From NCBI GenBank assembly GCA_900762325.1, contig CAAFGG010000010.1:1-30620 (forward strand): a stretch of 30,620 nucleotides of DNA, in the 5' to 3' direction. The notes beneath the pieces are model-generated. The model did no database searches, was not told where the DNA came from, and saw only the letters and a list, made by a program, of their open reading frames with translations. Below, piece after piece: positions 8,934-17,038 of this stretch. A program made the translations under genes and the position numbers. The stretch's first letter is position 1. Each line of letters begins with the position of its first letter. The DNA is from an uncultured Collinsella sp. (GTDB lineage Bacteria; Actinomycetota; Coriobacteriia; Coriobacteriales; Coriobacteriaceae).

Positions 8934-9599
8934 ATGCCACGCGAGACCAATGCCGCCAAGCGCGAGCGCGCCATCGAGGTGTGCGAGCGCCTCAACCGTC
9001 GCTATGGCCCGGTCGAGTGCTTTTTGGACCACGAGAATCCCTTCCGCCTGCTGATCGCGGTGCTGCTTTCGGCGCAAACGACCGATGCGCAGGTCAACAA
9101 GGTGACGCCGCGGCTGTTTGCCCAGTGGTCCACGCCCGAGGCCATGGCCGGGGCGAGCGTGGCTGACGTGGCAGACACCATCAAGTCACTCGGCTTCTAC
9201 AAGAGTAAAGCCAAGCATGCCGTCGAGGCCGCGCAGATGATCGTCGCCGACTATGGCGGCGAGGTGCCGGCCGACATGAAGGAACTCGTGAAGCTGCCGG
9301 GCGTGGGACGCAAGACGGCGAACATCGTGCTCAACGTGGGGTATGGCATCGTGGAGGGCATTGCGGTGGACACGCACGTCAACCGCATTGCGCACCGCCT
9401 GATGCTGAGTCCCAAGACGCATGCCAAGGAGCCACTCAAGACCGAGCAGGATCTGCTCAAGATTTTGCCGCACGAGTATTGGGAGTCGGTCAACCATCAG
9501 TGGATCACCTTCGGTCGCGAGATCTGCGATGCCCGCAAACCCAAGTGTGACGAGTGTCCGCTGGCGGATTTGTGCCCCAGCGTGCGCGTAGCGGGGTAG
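8934..9599 (+). CDS. nth: Endonuclease III
   Basis: A 221-aa bifunctional DNA glycosylase/AP lyase of base excision repair acting on oxidised pyrimidines. HhH motif LPGVGRKTAN carries the catalytic Lys127, and Asp146 lies in AVDTHVNR. The spacing is one residue longer than E. coli K120/D138. The C-terminal 4Fe-4S cluster motif C-x6-C-x2-C-x5-C is complete (CDARKPKCDECPLADLC), in contrast to the cluster-less MutY-like protein upstream. ATG 8934 has GAGGAG at about 8923-8928. It lies 63 nt after the ABC exporter and may be cotranscribed with it. Confidence 0.95.
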   Translation: MPRETNAAKRERAIEVCERLNRRYGPVECFLDHENPFRLLIAVLLSAQTTDAQVNKVTPRLFAQWSTPEAMAGASVADVADTIKSLGFYKSKAKHAVEAAQMIVADYGGEVPADMKELVKLPGVGRKTANIVLNVGYGIVEGIAVDTHVNRIAHRLMLSPKTHAKEPLKTEQDLLKILPHEYWESVNHQWITFGREICDARKPKCDECPLADLCPSVRVAG

Positions 9600-9647
9600 G
9601 GCGGAACGCATCTTCGTCTGGCGTTTTTTGCGGGGCTGGGTTTGCCC

Positions 9648-9678
9648 TTGAGCCGGAGTCCTCTCCATGCGCTACCAT
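9648..9678 (+). promoter_or_regulatory. Candidate mfd promoter
   Basis: TTGAGC (9648-9653) and TACCAT (9673-9678), spacing 19, lie just upstream of the mfd leader hairpin. Weak match. Confidence 0.3.
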
Positions 9679-9703
9679 GACAGACAATGTATTTGACGTA
9701 CGA

Positions 9704-9731
9704 CCCGCCGAGCTTGCCCCGGCGGGCTTTT
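9704..9731 (+). terminator. Terminator or attenuator hairpin just before mfd
   Basis: CCCGCCG (9704-9710) pairs with CGGCGGG (9720-9726), followed by CTTTT. It ends only 26 nt before the mfd start. It could end nth transcription or attenuate mfd. Confidence 0.5.
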
Positions 9732-9756
9732 GGCGTTGCGATGCCGGAGGAACAGC

Positions 9757-12700
9757 ATGCTCATTCACCGTATAGCCGCGCAGCTCTACACTGCCGAGGC
9801 CTTGCAGACCGTCGAGGCGGGACTCGATGCCGGCGAGGACGTGACGCTGGCCGTGTCGCAGTCGGGCCGCACGCTTATGGCGGCAGCCCAGTTTGCGCGC
9901 CGTCCGCGCCCCACGGTCTACATTGTGAGCGGCGAGGACGCGGCCGATCGCGCCGCGCGCAGCCTTGCCGCTTATGTGGGCCTGGCACACGTGTGCCGTT
10001 TTCCCGAGCGCAAGGACTATCCGTGGCGCGAGCAGGCGCCCGACGACGCCGTGGTAGCGCAGCGCTGCGAGGCCCTGGGACGCATCGTGCGCGGGGACAA
10101 CTGCATCATGGTTGCCTCGGCCCGTGCGCTGCTGCGCTGCGTGCCGCCGGTCGAGAGTCGCTATTGGGAGTCCACCACTTTTGCGGTGGGCGAGGAGATT
10201 CCTTTTGACGAGGTGCCGCAGCGCCTGGTGGGCATGGGCTACACCAATGCCGGTGCCGCTGATGCGCCCGGTCTGTTCCGCGTTCACGGCGACACCGTCG
10301 AGGTGTTTCCTGCACAGGAAAAGGCACCCGTGCGCATTGAGTTCTTTGGCGACGAGATTGACCGCATCCGCCGCATGGTGAGCTCAACGGGGCAGACCAT
10401 CGGCAACGAGGACAGTATCGAGATCTTCCCCTGCCGTGAGCTGGCGCTTACCGACGATGCCGTTCACAACATGCACGTGGCGCTCTACCGCGCAAGCCAG
10501 GACGACAGCAAGCTGGCGGCGCTGCTCGAGATGGTGGATGCACGCATTGTTACGCCCGAGCTCGACCGCTTTTTGCCGGTGATGTACGGCCAGACCGTGA
10601 GCCCGCTGGCACACGTGAGCGGCAAGGCGCTCGTGGTCCTGTCCGAGCCGCGCTCGCTGTTCGATGACTGTCTGCGCGCCTACGAGGATATCGAGGCGCG
10701 TGCCGGCGAGGCAGGGATTGACCGACTGGATGGCCTGTATGTACGCGCCCAGCAGCTCGATTTTGGTGCTCAGCAGCGCCTGAACTATGTGAGCCTGATT
10801 CGCGCCGGCGGCGCGGTTACGGCAGAGCTCAAGATTGAGCAGCCGGCCATTGCGGGCTCGGACAACCGCTTTATGACGCGCATTCAGGAAGTCGTGGGCA
10901 AGCGCTACGCCTGCGTGTTTGCCATTCCCGACCGCGGTGCGCGCGAGTCGATGGAGCTCACCTTTGGCGACGAGGGCATTACCTTTGAGGAATCGCTGAC
11001 CGCGGCGCCCGAAAATTTCGGCGCTATCGGCGAGCGCGTGCGCGTGGCAGCGGCGGATTCCGCCGACCGTGCCGCACGCCAGGAGGCCCATGCTTCCATT
11101 CGCGAGCGTAAGACCGACGCGCTCAACGCCCGCTCGCTCGAGGCGGGTGCCGCCCAGGCTGCCGCCGGCGCCGCCGTGCCCACTATTTCGCGCGGACGTG
11201 TGACCTTTGTCGATGCCGCCTTGCCGCAGGGCGTGGTGGTGCCCGATGCCAACCTAGCCGTGTTCTCGATCGCCGACCTCAACGCCCGCATGGACGCCAA
11301 CCGGGCCCGCAGCCGCCGCAAGGTTGACATTACGCAGATCACCTTCCCGTTTAAGCCGGGCGACTACGTGGTGCACGCTACCCACGGCATCGCGCTCTTT
11401 AGCGAGATCGCGCGCCAGGAAGTGGGCGGCAAGGAGCGCGACTACTTTTTGCTGGAATATGCCGACGGCGACAAGCTCTACGTGCCGCTCGAGCAGGTCG
11501 ACCGAATCACACGCTATGTTGGCCCCGACGGCGACAAGCCGCGCCTGACCAGGCTCAATACCGCCGACTGGACGCGTGCCACCAACAAGGCGCGCAAGAA
11601 CGCCAAAAAGCTGGCGTTTGATCTGGTCGACCTGTATACGCGCCGCTCGTCGATTACCGGTATCGCCTGTCCGCCCGATACGTCTGAGCAGATCGAGATG
11701 GAGGAGAGCTTCCCCTACGACGAGACGCGCGACCAGCTGGAGGCTATCGCCGACATCAAGGCTGACATGGAGGCGCCCAAGCCCATGGACCGCCTGCTGT
11801 GCGGCGACGTGGGCTTTGGCAAGACCGAGGTTGCCCTGCGCGCGGCGTTTAAGTGCGTGGACTCCGGCCGCCAAGTCATGGTGCTCTGCCCCACGACCAT
11901 TCTGGCCCAGCAGCACTACGAGACGTTCTTTGAGCGCTTTGCCCCGTTTGGCCTCGAGGTCGAAGTGCTCAGCCGCTTCCGCACCCCGGCGCAGCAAAAG
12001 CGCGCGCTCAAGGCGTTTGCCGAGGGCACGATTGATGTGCTCATCGGCACGCACCGTCTGCTTTCGGCCGACGTGAACCCCAAGAACCTGGGTATGGTGA
12101 TCATCGACGAGGAGCAGCGCTTTGGCGTGCAGCACAAGGAGCAGCTCAAAAACCTGCGCGAGCAAATCGACGTGCTCACGCTCTCGGCAACGCCGATTCC
12201 GCGAACCATGCAGATGGCAACGAGCGGCGTGCGCGACATGAGCCTGATCACCACACCGCCGACCGGGCGTCGTCCCGTGATCGTGCACGTGGGGGAGTAC
12301 GACCCCGACGTGGTGAGTGCGGCGATTCGCCTGGAGGTGGGCCGCGGCGGTCAGGTGTACTACGTGTCCAACCGCGTCAAGACCATCGACGATGCCGTGG
12401 CGCGCGTGCACGAGGCCGCGCCCGAGGCGCGCGTGGGCGTGGCGCACGGCAAGATGAGCCCGCGCGAGGTCGAGGACGTGATGATCGAGTTCGCGACCAA
12501 GAAGATTGACGTGCTCATCGCCACAACCATCGTGGAGAGCGGTATCGACAACGCAACGGCCAACACGCTGATCATCGAGGACTCGCAGCGCCTGGGCCTG
12601 GCGCAGCTCTACCAGCTCAAGGGCCGCGTGGGCCGCTCGGCCACGCAGGCATACGCGTACTTTATGTTCCCCGGCGAGCTGCCGCTTACCGAGGAAGCAA

Positions 12701-13389
12701 CGGCGCGCCTGACCGCACTTTCCGAGTTCCAAGACCTGGGTAGCGGCATGCGCATCGCCATGCGCGATCTGGAGATCCGCGGTGCCGGTTCGCTCATGGG
12801 AGCCGAGCAGCACGGCAACCTGTCGAGCGTGGGCTTTGACCTGTTTACGCAGATGCTGGGCCAGGCCGTGGCCGAGGCGCGCGGCGATGACGATGCCGGC
12901 GTGGAGGCGGCGAGCGTGGGCATTAACCTGCCGGCCGACTACTTCTTGTCCGAGGAGTACCTGCCGGCGGTGGACCAGCGCGTGCTCGTGTACCGTAAGC
13001 TCGCAGCGGCCGAGGACCTGGAGAGCATCGACGAGGTGCAGGAAGAGACCGAGGCCGCGCATGGCGAGCTGCCGTTGGCGGGGCTCAACCTGTTCAATCG
13101 CGCGCGCATCCGCATTCGCGGCGAGCGCCTGGGGCTCGAGAGCGTCACACTCAGTGGCGGCCGCATCACGTTTTTGGGCGTCGACGTGCCCAAAAAGGTG
13201 GCCTTTGAGCTAAAGACCCGCTATGGCGCGGTGAACTTCCCCAAGAGCCGCAAGCTGTCGGTGCCCTACAAGGCGGGCGCCGGCGCGGGCAGCGGCCTGG
13301 GTCGCGGTCTCGACGCCAACGACGGCACCGGCCCGGTGGCCGCGGCACTCATGCTGCTGCAACAGCTGGGCGCTAGCGACGACGACTAA
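9757..13389 (+). CDS. mfd: Transcription-repair coupling factor Mfd
   Basis: A 1210-aa protein of normal family length. Mfd removes RNA polymerase stalled at lesions and recruits UvrA. The N-terminal UvrB-like region has DAPGLFRVHGDTVEVFPA. The RNA-polymerase-interacting module follows (KPGDYVVHATHGIALFSEI, EYADGDKLYVPLEQ). The superfamily 2 translocase has Walker A GDVGFGKTEVALRAAF near 690, DEEQRFGVQHKE and TATPIPRTMQM, then helicase motifs (ESGIDNATANTLIIEDSQRL, LYQLKGRVGRS). The TRCF C-terminal domain has NLPADYFLSEEY. ATG 9757 has GGAGG about 7 nt upstream; a TTG at 9730 is less likely. A Gly/Ala-rich tail precedes the stop. Confidence 0.97.
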   Translation: MLIHRIAAQLYTAEALQTVEAGLDAGEDVTLAVSQSGRTLMAAAQFARRPRPTVYIVSGEDAADRAARSLAAYVGLAHVCRFPERKDYPWREQAPDDAVVAQRCEALGRIVRGDNCIMVASARALLRCVPPVESRYWESTTFAVGEEIPFDEVPQRLVGMGYTNAGAADAPGLFRVHGDTVEVFPAQEKAPVRIEFFGDEIDRIRRMVSSTGQTIGNEDSIEIFPCRELALTDDAVHNMHVALYRASQDDSKLAALLEMVDARIVTPELDRFLPVMYGQTVSPLAHVSGKALVVLSEPRSLFDDCLRAYEDIEARAGEAGIDRLDGLYVRAQQLDFGAQQRLNYVSLIRAGGAVTAELKIEQPAIAGSDNRFMTRIQEVVGKRYACVFAIPDRGARESMELTFGDEGITFEESLTAAPENFGAIGERVRVAAADSADRAARQEAHASIRERKTDALNARSLEAGAAQAAAGAAVPTISRGRVTFVDAALPQGVVVPDANLAVFSIADLNARMDANRARSRRKVDITQITFPFKPGDYVVHATHGIALFSEIARQEVGGKERDYFLLEYADGDKLYVPLEQVDRITRYVGPDGDKPRLTRLNTADWTRATNKARKNAKKLAFDLVDLYTRRSSITGIACPPDTSEQIEMEESFPYDETRDQLEAIADIKADMEAPKPMDRLLCGDVGFGKTEVALRAAFKCVDSGRQVMVLCPTTILAQQHYETFFERFAPFGLEVEVLSRFRTPAQQKRALKAFAEGTIDVLIGTHRLLSADVNPKNLGMVIIDEEQRFGVQHKEQLKNLREQIDVLTLSATPIPRTMQMATSGVRDMSLITTPPTGRRPVIVHVGEYDPDVVSAAIRLEVGRGGQVYYVSNRVKTIDDAVARVHEAAPEARVGVAHGKMSPREVEDVMIEFATKKIDVLIATTIVESGIDNATANTLIIEDSQRLGLAQLYQLKGRVGRSATQAYAYFMFPGELPLTEEATARLTALSEFQDLGSGMRIAMRDLEIRGAGSLMGAEQHGNLSSVGFDLFTQMLGQAVAEARGDDDAGVEAASVGINLPADYFLSEEYLPAVDQRVLVYRKLAAAEDLESIDEVQEETEAAHGELPLAGLNLFNRARIRIRGERLGLESVTLSGGRITFLGVDVPKKVAFELKTRYGAVNFPKSRKLSVPYKAGAGAGSGLGRGLDANDGTGPVAAALMLLQQLGASDDD

Positions 13390-13400
13390 CAAGTAGGGGG

Positions 13401-13434
13401 CGTGGCGGGATGAAGTTGTCTTTGTCCCGCCACG
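13401..13434 (+). other. Hairpin after mfd
   Basis: CGTGGCGGGA (13401-13410) pairs perfectly with TCCCGCCACG (13425-13434). No T-tract follows, so it is an mRNA end-stabiliser or a Rho-linked end rather than a standard terminator. Confidence 0.5.
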
Positions 13435-13469
13435 TTGCAGGTTGATTCCAGCCCCATCGAAAGGAAAGC

Positions 13470-14333
13470 ATGTTCGGATACATCTATAAGAAAGATGTCG
13501 CCATTATCGCGGTTGTCCTGTGTCTTTGTCTGGGCGTGGGCAGTTTCTTCGACTATCAGATCTCGAGTGCGCTGTTTAACTCGTCCAGCCTGTTCGGCCG
13601 TTTTATCGAGGCCGCCGGCGAGCTGCCGTTTGAGCTGACGGCGAGCATCGCGGGCGTTATGCTCGTGCGCGCGGTGCGTCCCGACTCCAGGGGGAGCAAA
13701 TGGCTCGCCGTGCTCGGCATCCTCGTCAACGTTGGCCTGACCGGCTACGAGATCGTTTCGTCCCTGAGGGTTGGCGGCAAACTCATCGCGGCTCAGTTGG
13801 TGCTGACGTTTGTGCTGGCCATCGTCGCCAACCTTATCGTCTATCGCCTCACGCGCACGACCGAGCCCGACGAGCTCACGCGCTGGGCGTTGATGGTGCT
13901 TGTCGTGTGGGTCGCTCAGGCCATCATCCTCAACGTGATCGTCAAACCGCTGTGGTCGCGTCCGCGCATGCGCGTGATTGAGGTGACGCAGGGGCTCGAG
14001 TTTCAGCCGTGGTGGGTGATCGGCAACCCCGACAAGTGGACTTATATCGCCGCCGGTGTAATCAAGGACGGCTTTAAGTCGTTTGCGAGTGGGCACACGG
14101 CGCACGCGGCGATCGGCCTTATGCTCGCCGGGCTTCCCGCGGCGGCCTTTAAGGAAAAACCGTCGCGCCGCCGCGTGGTCTTTTGGACGGCGGCTGTGGT
14201 CGCGGCACTCGTCGCGTTTGGCCGCATCGTGATCGGAGCGCACTTTTTGAGTGACGTGAGCTGCGGTTTTGCCCTGGTACTGGCACTTGAGTGCCTTGCC
14301 GCGCGCATTGCCTATCCCAGCGGCGTACAATAG
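13470..14333 (+). CDS. PAP2-family membrane phosphatase
   Basis: A 287-aa integral membrane protein of the PAP2/phosphatidic acid phosphatase superfamily. Several hydrophobic helices cover 9-27, 50-70, 75-95, 108-130, 145-165, 215-235 and the C-terminus. The three active-site motifs are recognisable in order: a compact KPLWSRPR in place of the usual KxxxxxxRP, SFASGHTAHAAI (SGH motif) near 207-218, and GRIVIGAHFLSDV near 249-261 with the catalytic His and Asp. Likely roles are undecaprenyl-pyrophosphate or phospholipid phosphatase; the exact lipid is not shown. The start has GAAAGGAAAG directly upstream. The shortened first motif is unusual. Confidence 0.8.
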   Translation: MFGYIYKKDVAIIAVVLCLCLGVGSFFDYQISSALFNSSSLFGRFIEAAGELPFELTASIAGVMLVRAVRPDSRGSKWLAVLGILVNVGLTGYEIVSSLRVGGKLIAAQLVLTFVLAIVANLIVYRLTRTTEPDELTRWALMVLVVWVAQAIILNVIVKPLWSRPRMRVIEVTQGLEFQPWWVIGNPDKWTYIAAGVIKDGFKSFASGHTAHAAIGLMLAGLPAAAFKEKPSRRRVVFWTAAVVAALVAFGRIVIGAHFLSDVSCGFALVLALECLAARIAYPSGVQ

Positions 14334-14378
14334 CTCCGTTTGAATCATCTGACCGATACCCGGTAAGAGAGGATTGCC

Positions 14379-15404
14379 ATGCTCGCGTTTAACAACGACT
14401 ATTCCCACGGTGCACATCCGGCAGTGCTGCAGGCGCTCGTCGATACCAACATGGAGCCGCAGCCCGGCTACGGTACCGATGCGCACACCGAGCGTGCCAA
14501 GCAACTTATTCGCGAGGCCTGTCAGGCGCCTGACGCCGACGTGTTTTTCCTGGTGGGCGGCACGCAGGCTAACGCCACGGTGATCGACATGCTGCTCGCG
14601 CCGTACGGGGGCGTCGTTGCTGCCGAGACCGGCCACGTCGCCTGCCACGAGGCGGGCGCCATTGAGTTTGGCGGCCACAAGGTGCTCACCATCCCCGGCT
14701 ACGAGGGCAAGATGCACGCCGAGGACCTCGAGAACTATATCCAGGTGTTCTACGAAAACGAGAGCTACGAGCATACGGTGTTCCCGGGCGCCGTGTACGT
14801 GAGCCTATCGACCGAGTACGGCACGCTGTACTCTAAGGCCGAGCTCGCGGCGATTCATGCGGTATGCCAGAAGCGCGAGATTCCGCTGTTTGTGGACGGT
14901 GCTCGCCTGGCCTATGCGCTGGCGGCCGATGAGTGCGACATTACCCTGCCCGGGCTGGCGCAGCTGTGCGACGTGTTCTACATCGGCGGCACCAAGTGCG
15001 GCGCGCTCTGCGGCGAGGCTGTGGTGTTCTGCGGCATGCACGCCCCGGCACATCCCATTCCGCGCATTAAGCAGCACGGCGCGCTGTTGGCCAAGGGCCG
15101 CCTGACGGGCGTGCAGTTTGAGGCACTCTTTACCGACGGCTTGTATTTTGAGATTGGTCGACAGGCGATCGAGACGGCTCAGGCGCTGCGTCGTGTGCTG
15201 CACGAGCGCGGCTACCAGTTCTTTTTGGAGACGCCGACGAACCAGCAGTTTGTGATTCTGCCCAACGAGGACATGGCGCGCATTCGCGAGCACGCCTCGA
15301 TCGAGTACTGGGAAAAGTACGACGAGACCCACACGGTGGTGCGCTTTTGCACCAGCTGGGCCACGACACAGGAGGACATCGACGCGTTGGCGGCTGTCCT
15401 GTAG
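14379..15404 (+). CDS. Threonine-aldolase-like PLP enzyme (beta-eliminating lyase family)
   Basis: A 341-aa fold-type I PLP protein. Low-specificity L-threonine aldolases split threonine to glycine and acetaldehyde. The N-terminus (FNNDYSHGAHPAVLQAL) and FFLVGGTQANATVIDMLL resemble that family. PLP contacts are visible as HVACHEAGAIEF, LFVDGARLAYAL (cofactor Asp) and YIGGTKCGALCGEAVVF, where Lys is the Schiff-base lysine. Length is normal. It starts 45 nt after the PAP2 gene and may be cotranscribed with it, though the functions look unrelated. Other members of the family (beta-eliminating lyases) cannot be excluded. Confidence 0.85.
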   Translation: MLAFNNDYSHGAHPAVLQALVDTNMEPQPGYGTDAHTERAKQLIREACQAPDADVFFLVGGTQANATVIDMLLAPYGGVVAAETGHVACHEAGAIEFGGHKVLTIPGYEGKMHAEDLENYIQVFYENESYEHTVFPGAVYVSLSTEYGTLYSKAELAAIHAVCQKREIPLFVDGARLAYALAADECDITLPGLAQLCDVFYIGGTKCGALCGEAVVFCGMHAPAHPIPRIKQHGALLAKGRLTGVQFEALFTDGLYFEIGRQAIETAQALRRVLHERGYQFFLETPTNQQFVILPNEDMARIREHASIEYWEKYDETHTVVRFCTSWATTQEDIDALAAVL

Positions 15405-15422
15405 CCTGATGTAATGACGAGG

Positions 15423-15465
15423 GGCCGCCTTGCGCCGGGTTTGGCGCAGGGTGGCCTTTGCTTTT
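15423..15465 (+). terminator. Intrinsic terminator after the aldolase gene
   Basis: GGCCGCCTTGCGCC (15423-15436) pairs with GGCGCAGGGTGGCC (15443-15456) with G-U pairs, followed by TTTGCTTTT. Confidence 0.75.
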
Positions 15466-15481
15466 GGGGGAGAAGGGTTGT

Positions 15482-16063
15482 ATGACCGAGATGTCCGAGC
15501 CGACGATTCGCCTGGCGACGCCCGAAGACGCGCCGGCGTTGCTTGCCATCTATGAGCCGTATGTGCGCCAGACGGCGATTACCTGCGAATACGAGGTGCC
15601 GAGCGTTGAGGAGTTCGCCGGGCGCATCGAGCGTACGCTCAAGCGCTATCCGTATCTGGTGATGGAGCTGGAAGGGCGTCCGGTAGGCTATGCCTATGTG
15701 AGCCCGCTCAACAGCCGCGAGGCATACGACTGGTCGGTCGAGACGTCGATCTACCTGGCGCGCGACGTGCGCCACGGCGGGCTGGGCCGCAAGCTGCACG
15801 ATGCGCTCAAGCAGTGCCTGATTGCGATGGGCATCACCAACATGTGCGCCCTCATCGCCGTGCCGCACGACAGGGACGACGAGTATCTGACGCACAACAG
15901 CCAAGACTTCCATGCCCATATGGGGTATCGCCTGGTGGGTGCCTTCGACCGCTGCGCCCAAAAGTTCGGCCGCTGGTACGACATGTGCTGGATGGAGCTG
16001 GTCCTGGCCGAGCGCACGCCCAACCAACCCAAACCAACCTGGTTCCCCGACCTCCTCGCCTAA
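15482..16063 (+). CDS. GNAT N-acetyltransferase, phosphinothricin-acetyltransferase-like
   Basis: A 193-aa acetyl-CoA-dependent acetyltransferase. The N-terminal TIRLATPEDAPALLAIYEPYV and the acetyl-CoA loop VRHGGLGRKLHDAL (R/Q-x-x-G-x-G/A) mark the GNAT fold. The order of motifs and EVPSVEEFAGRI resemble the Pat/MnaT group, which acetylates phosphinothricin or methionine sulfoximine-type amino acids. ATG 15482 has GGGGAGAAGGG upstream; ATG 15491 is an alternative. The stop codon lies at the start of the 16062-16102 inverted repeat, shared as terminator with the convergent GntR gene. Substrate unknown. Confidence 0.85.
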   Translation: MTEMSEPTIRLATPEDAPALLAIYEPYVRQTAITCEYEVPSVEEFAGRIERTLKRYPYLVMELEGRPVGYAYVSPLNSREAYDWSVETSIYLARDVRHGGLGRKLHDALKQCLIAMGITNMCALIAVPHDRDDEYLTHNSQDFHAHMGYRLVGAFDRCAQKFGRWYDMCWMELVLAERTPNQPKPTWFPDLLA

Positions 16064-16102
16064 AACCACCACATTGGGGACAGGCACCTTTGTGGTGGTT
16101 TT
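16062..16102. repeat. GGGGAC-loop hairpin repeat in a convergent intergenic space
   Basis: AAAACCACCACA (16062-16073) pairs perfectly with TGTGGTGGTTTT (16091-16102). The loop core is the 13-mer GGGGACAGGCACC, flanked by TT on both sides. T-tracts in both directions make it a likely bidirectional terminator for the GNAT and GntR genes. It shares its loop design with the elements at 18140, 22208, 26528 and 26581. Confidence 0.85.
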
Positions 16103-16110
16103 GGTGTTGG

Positions 16111-16833
16111 TTAGCCGATGGGCTCGGTGTATTTGGCGCGGTCGGTTCGTTGGATGCGCTTGGAGACGTGGAGCGGGCGGCCGTCGGTGTCGTACACGTA
16201 GTCGGTGATCAGAATCAGTGCCTGCCCGCGCTCGACGTTAAGCAGAAACGCCTCGTTTTGCGAGGCATAGCACACCTCAAAGGTCTTGTGGCCCTGCGCC
16301 GGGGCACGATGGAACTCTTGGCGCAGCGTCGCGTAGAGCGATCCGTTGATATCGCGGTCGATGAGCGCCCCAAAGCTCGGCGGTAGGTAGGTGGTCTCCA
16401 GGCACAGCGGCGCATCGTCCAGATAACGCAGGCGGACAAGTTTGACGAGCTTGCTGCCCACGGCGACATCGAAGAACTTGGCCGCATTGCCCGCGGCCTT
16501 GGCAAAGCCCGAGTCCACCGTGCGCGTGGTGGGCTTCATACCCTGACCCTGGACCTGTGTCGTGTAGCTCGAAAACACCAGGTTGTTCTCGTGGAGCGCC
16601 GGCGTGTCGGCCACAAAGGCGCCACGCCCGCGCTCGGTGCGCACCAGGCCCTCATCAACGAGCACCTTAAGGGCGTGGCGTACGGTGCTGCGCGACAGCC
16701 CCGATTCGTCCATGAGTTCCATCTCGGACGGCAGCTTGTCTCCGCGTGCGTAGGTGCCGGAGGCGATGCGGTCGCGCAGCATGCCCGCCAAGCGCTCGTA
16801 TTGGGTCAGTCTCTTTTTAGATGAAGCGTTCAT
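16111..16833 (-). CDS. GntR/HutC-family regulator 1
   Basis: A 240-aa repressor-type protein. The N-terminal winged helix (about 10-78) shows YERLAGMLRDRIASGTYARG, DKLPSEMELMDESGLSRSTV and RGRGAFVADTP. The UTRA ligand-binding domain (about 95-238) has EEF-type features such as LCLETTYLPPSF. UTRA domains usually bind a phosphorylated sugar or a related metabolite. The gene is divergent from SIS protein 1, with a 205-nt shared regulatory region containing two copies of an 18-nt element. It probably represses itself and the SIS gene, with release by the pathway substrate (inferred). It is less similar to regulators 2 and 3 than those are to each other. Confidence 0.9.
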   Translation of the reverse strand: MNASSKKRLTQYERLAGMLRDRIASGTYARGDKLPSEMELMDESGLSRSTVRHALKVLVDEGLVRTERGRGAFVADTPALHENNLVFSSYTTQVQGQGMKPTTRTVDSGFAKAAGNAAKFFDVAVGSKLVKLVRLRYLDDAPLCLETTYLPPSFGALIDRDINGSLYATLRQEFHRAPAQGHKTFEVCYASQNEAFLLNVERGQALILITDYVYDTDGRPLHVSKRIQRTDRAKYTEPIG

Positions 16834-16843
16834 GCGATCAACC

Positions 16844-16861
16844 TGTATCTAACCTGTATGC
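16844..16861. promoter_or_regulatory. Operator-like element A1 (beside GntR 1)
   Basis: TGTATCTAACCTGTATGC lies 11 nt before the GntR 1 start codon (that gene is on the minus strand). It matches element A2 at 16 of 18 positions in the same orientation and contains TGTAT twice, 10 nt apart (one helical turn). Confidence 0.6.
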
Positions 16862-16876
16862 GTATCTAATCAAGCA

Positions 16877-16889
16877 TGTATTCAATACA
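16877..16889. promoter_or_regulatory. Small palindrome in the GntR 1 / SIS 1 region
   Basis: TGTATTCAATACA is a perfect 6-bp inverted repeat around one base, reusing the TGTAT half-site of the A elements. Possible third regulator site. Confidence 0.4.
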
Positions 16890-16982
16890 ACAACAAAACC
16901 GCTGGTAGCAAGTTATCGAAAACCGCATCAGCAAAATTTCTAAGATAAATATAGCATACAACTAGTCGACATAACCAAAACA

Positions 16983-17000
16983 TGTATGTAACTTGTATGC
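16983..17000. promoter_or_regulatory. Operator-like element A2 (beside SIS 1)
   Basis: TGTATGTAACTTGTATGC lies 38 nt before the SIS 1 start, the second copy of the A element. AT-rich promoter-like DNA (TAAATATAGCATAC, about 16945-16960) is immediately upstream, so a bound repressor would block transcription. Confidence 0.6.
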
Positions 17001-17038
17001 CATCGAGAGCATCAAACGAGAAGAAAGGCTGATGCACG

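Noticed and set aside
11254..13062. A 602-codon minus-strand open frame opposite mfd
   Set aside because: Very His/Val/Arg-rich antisense shadow of mfd; no motif.
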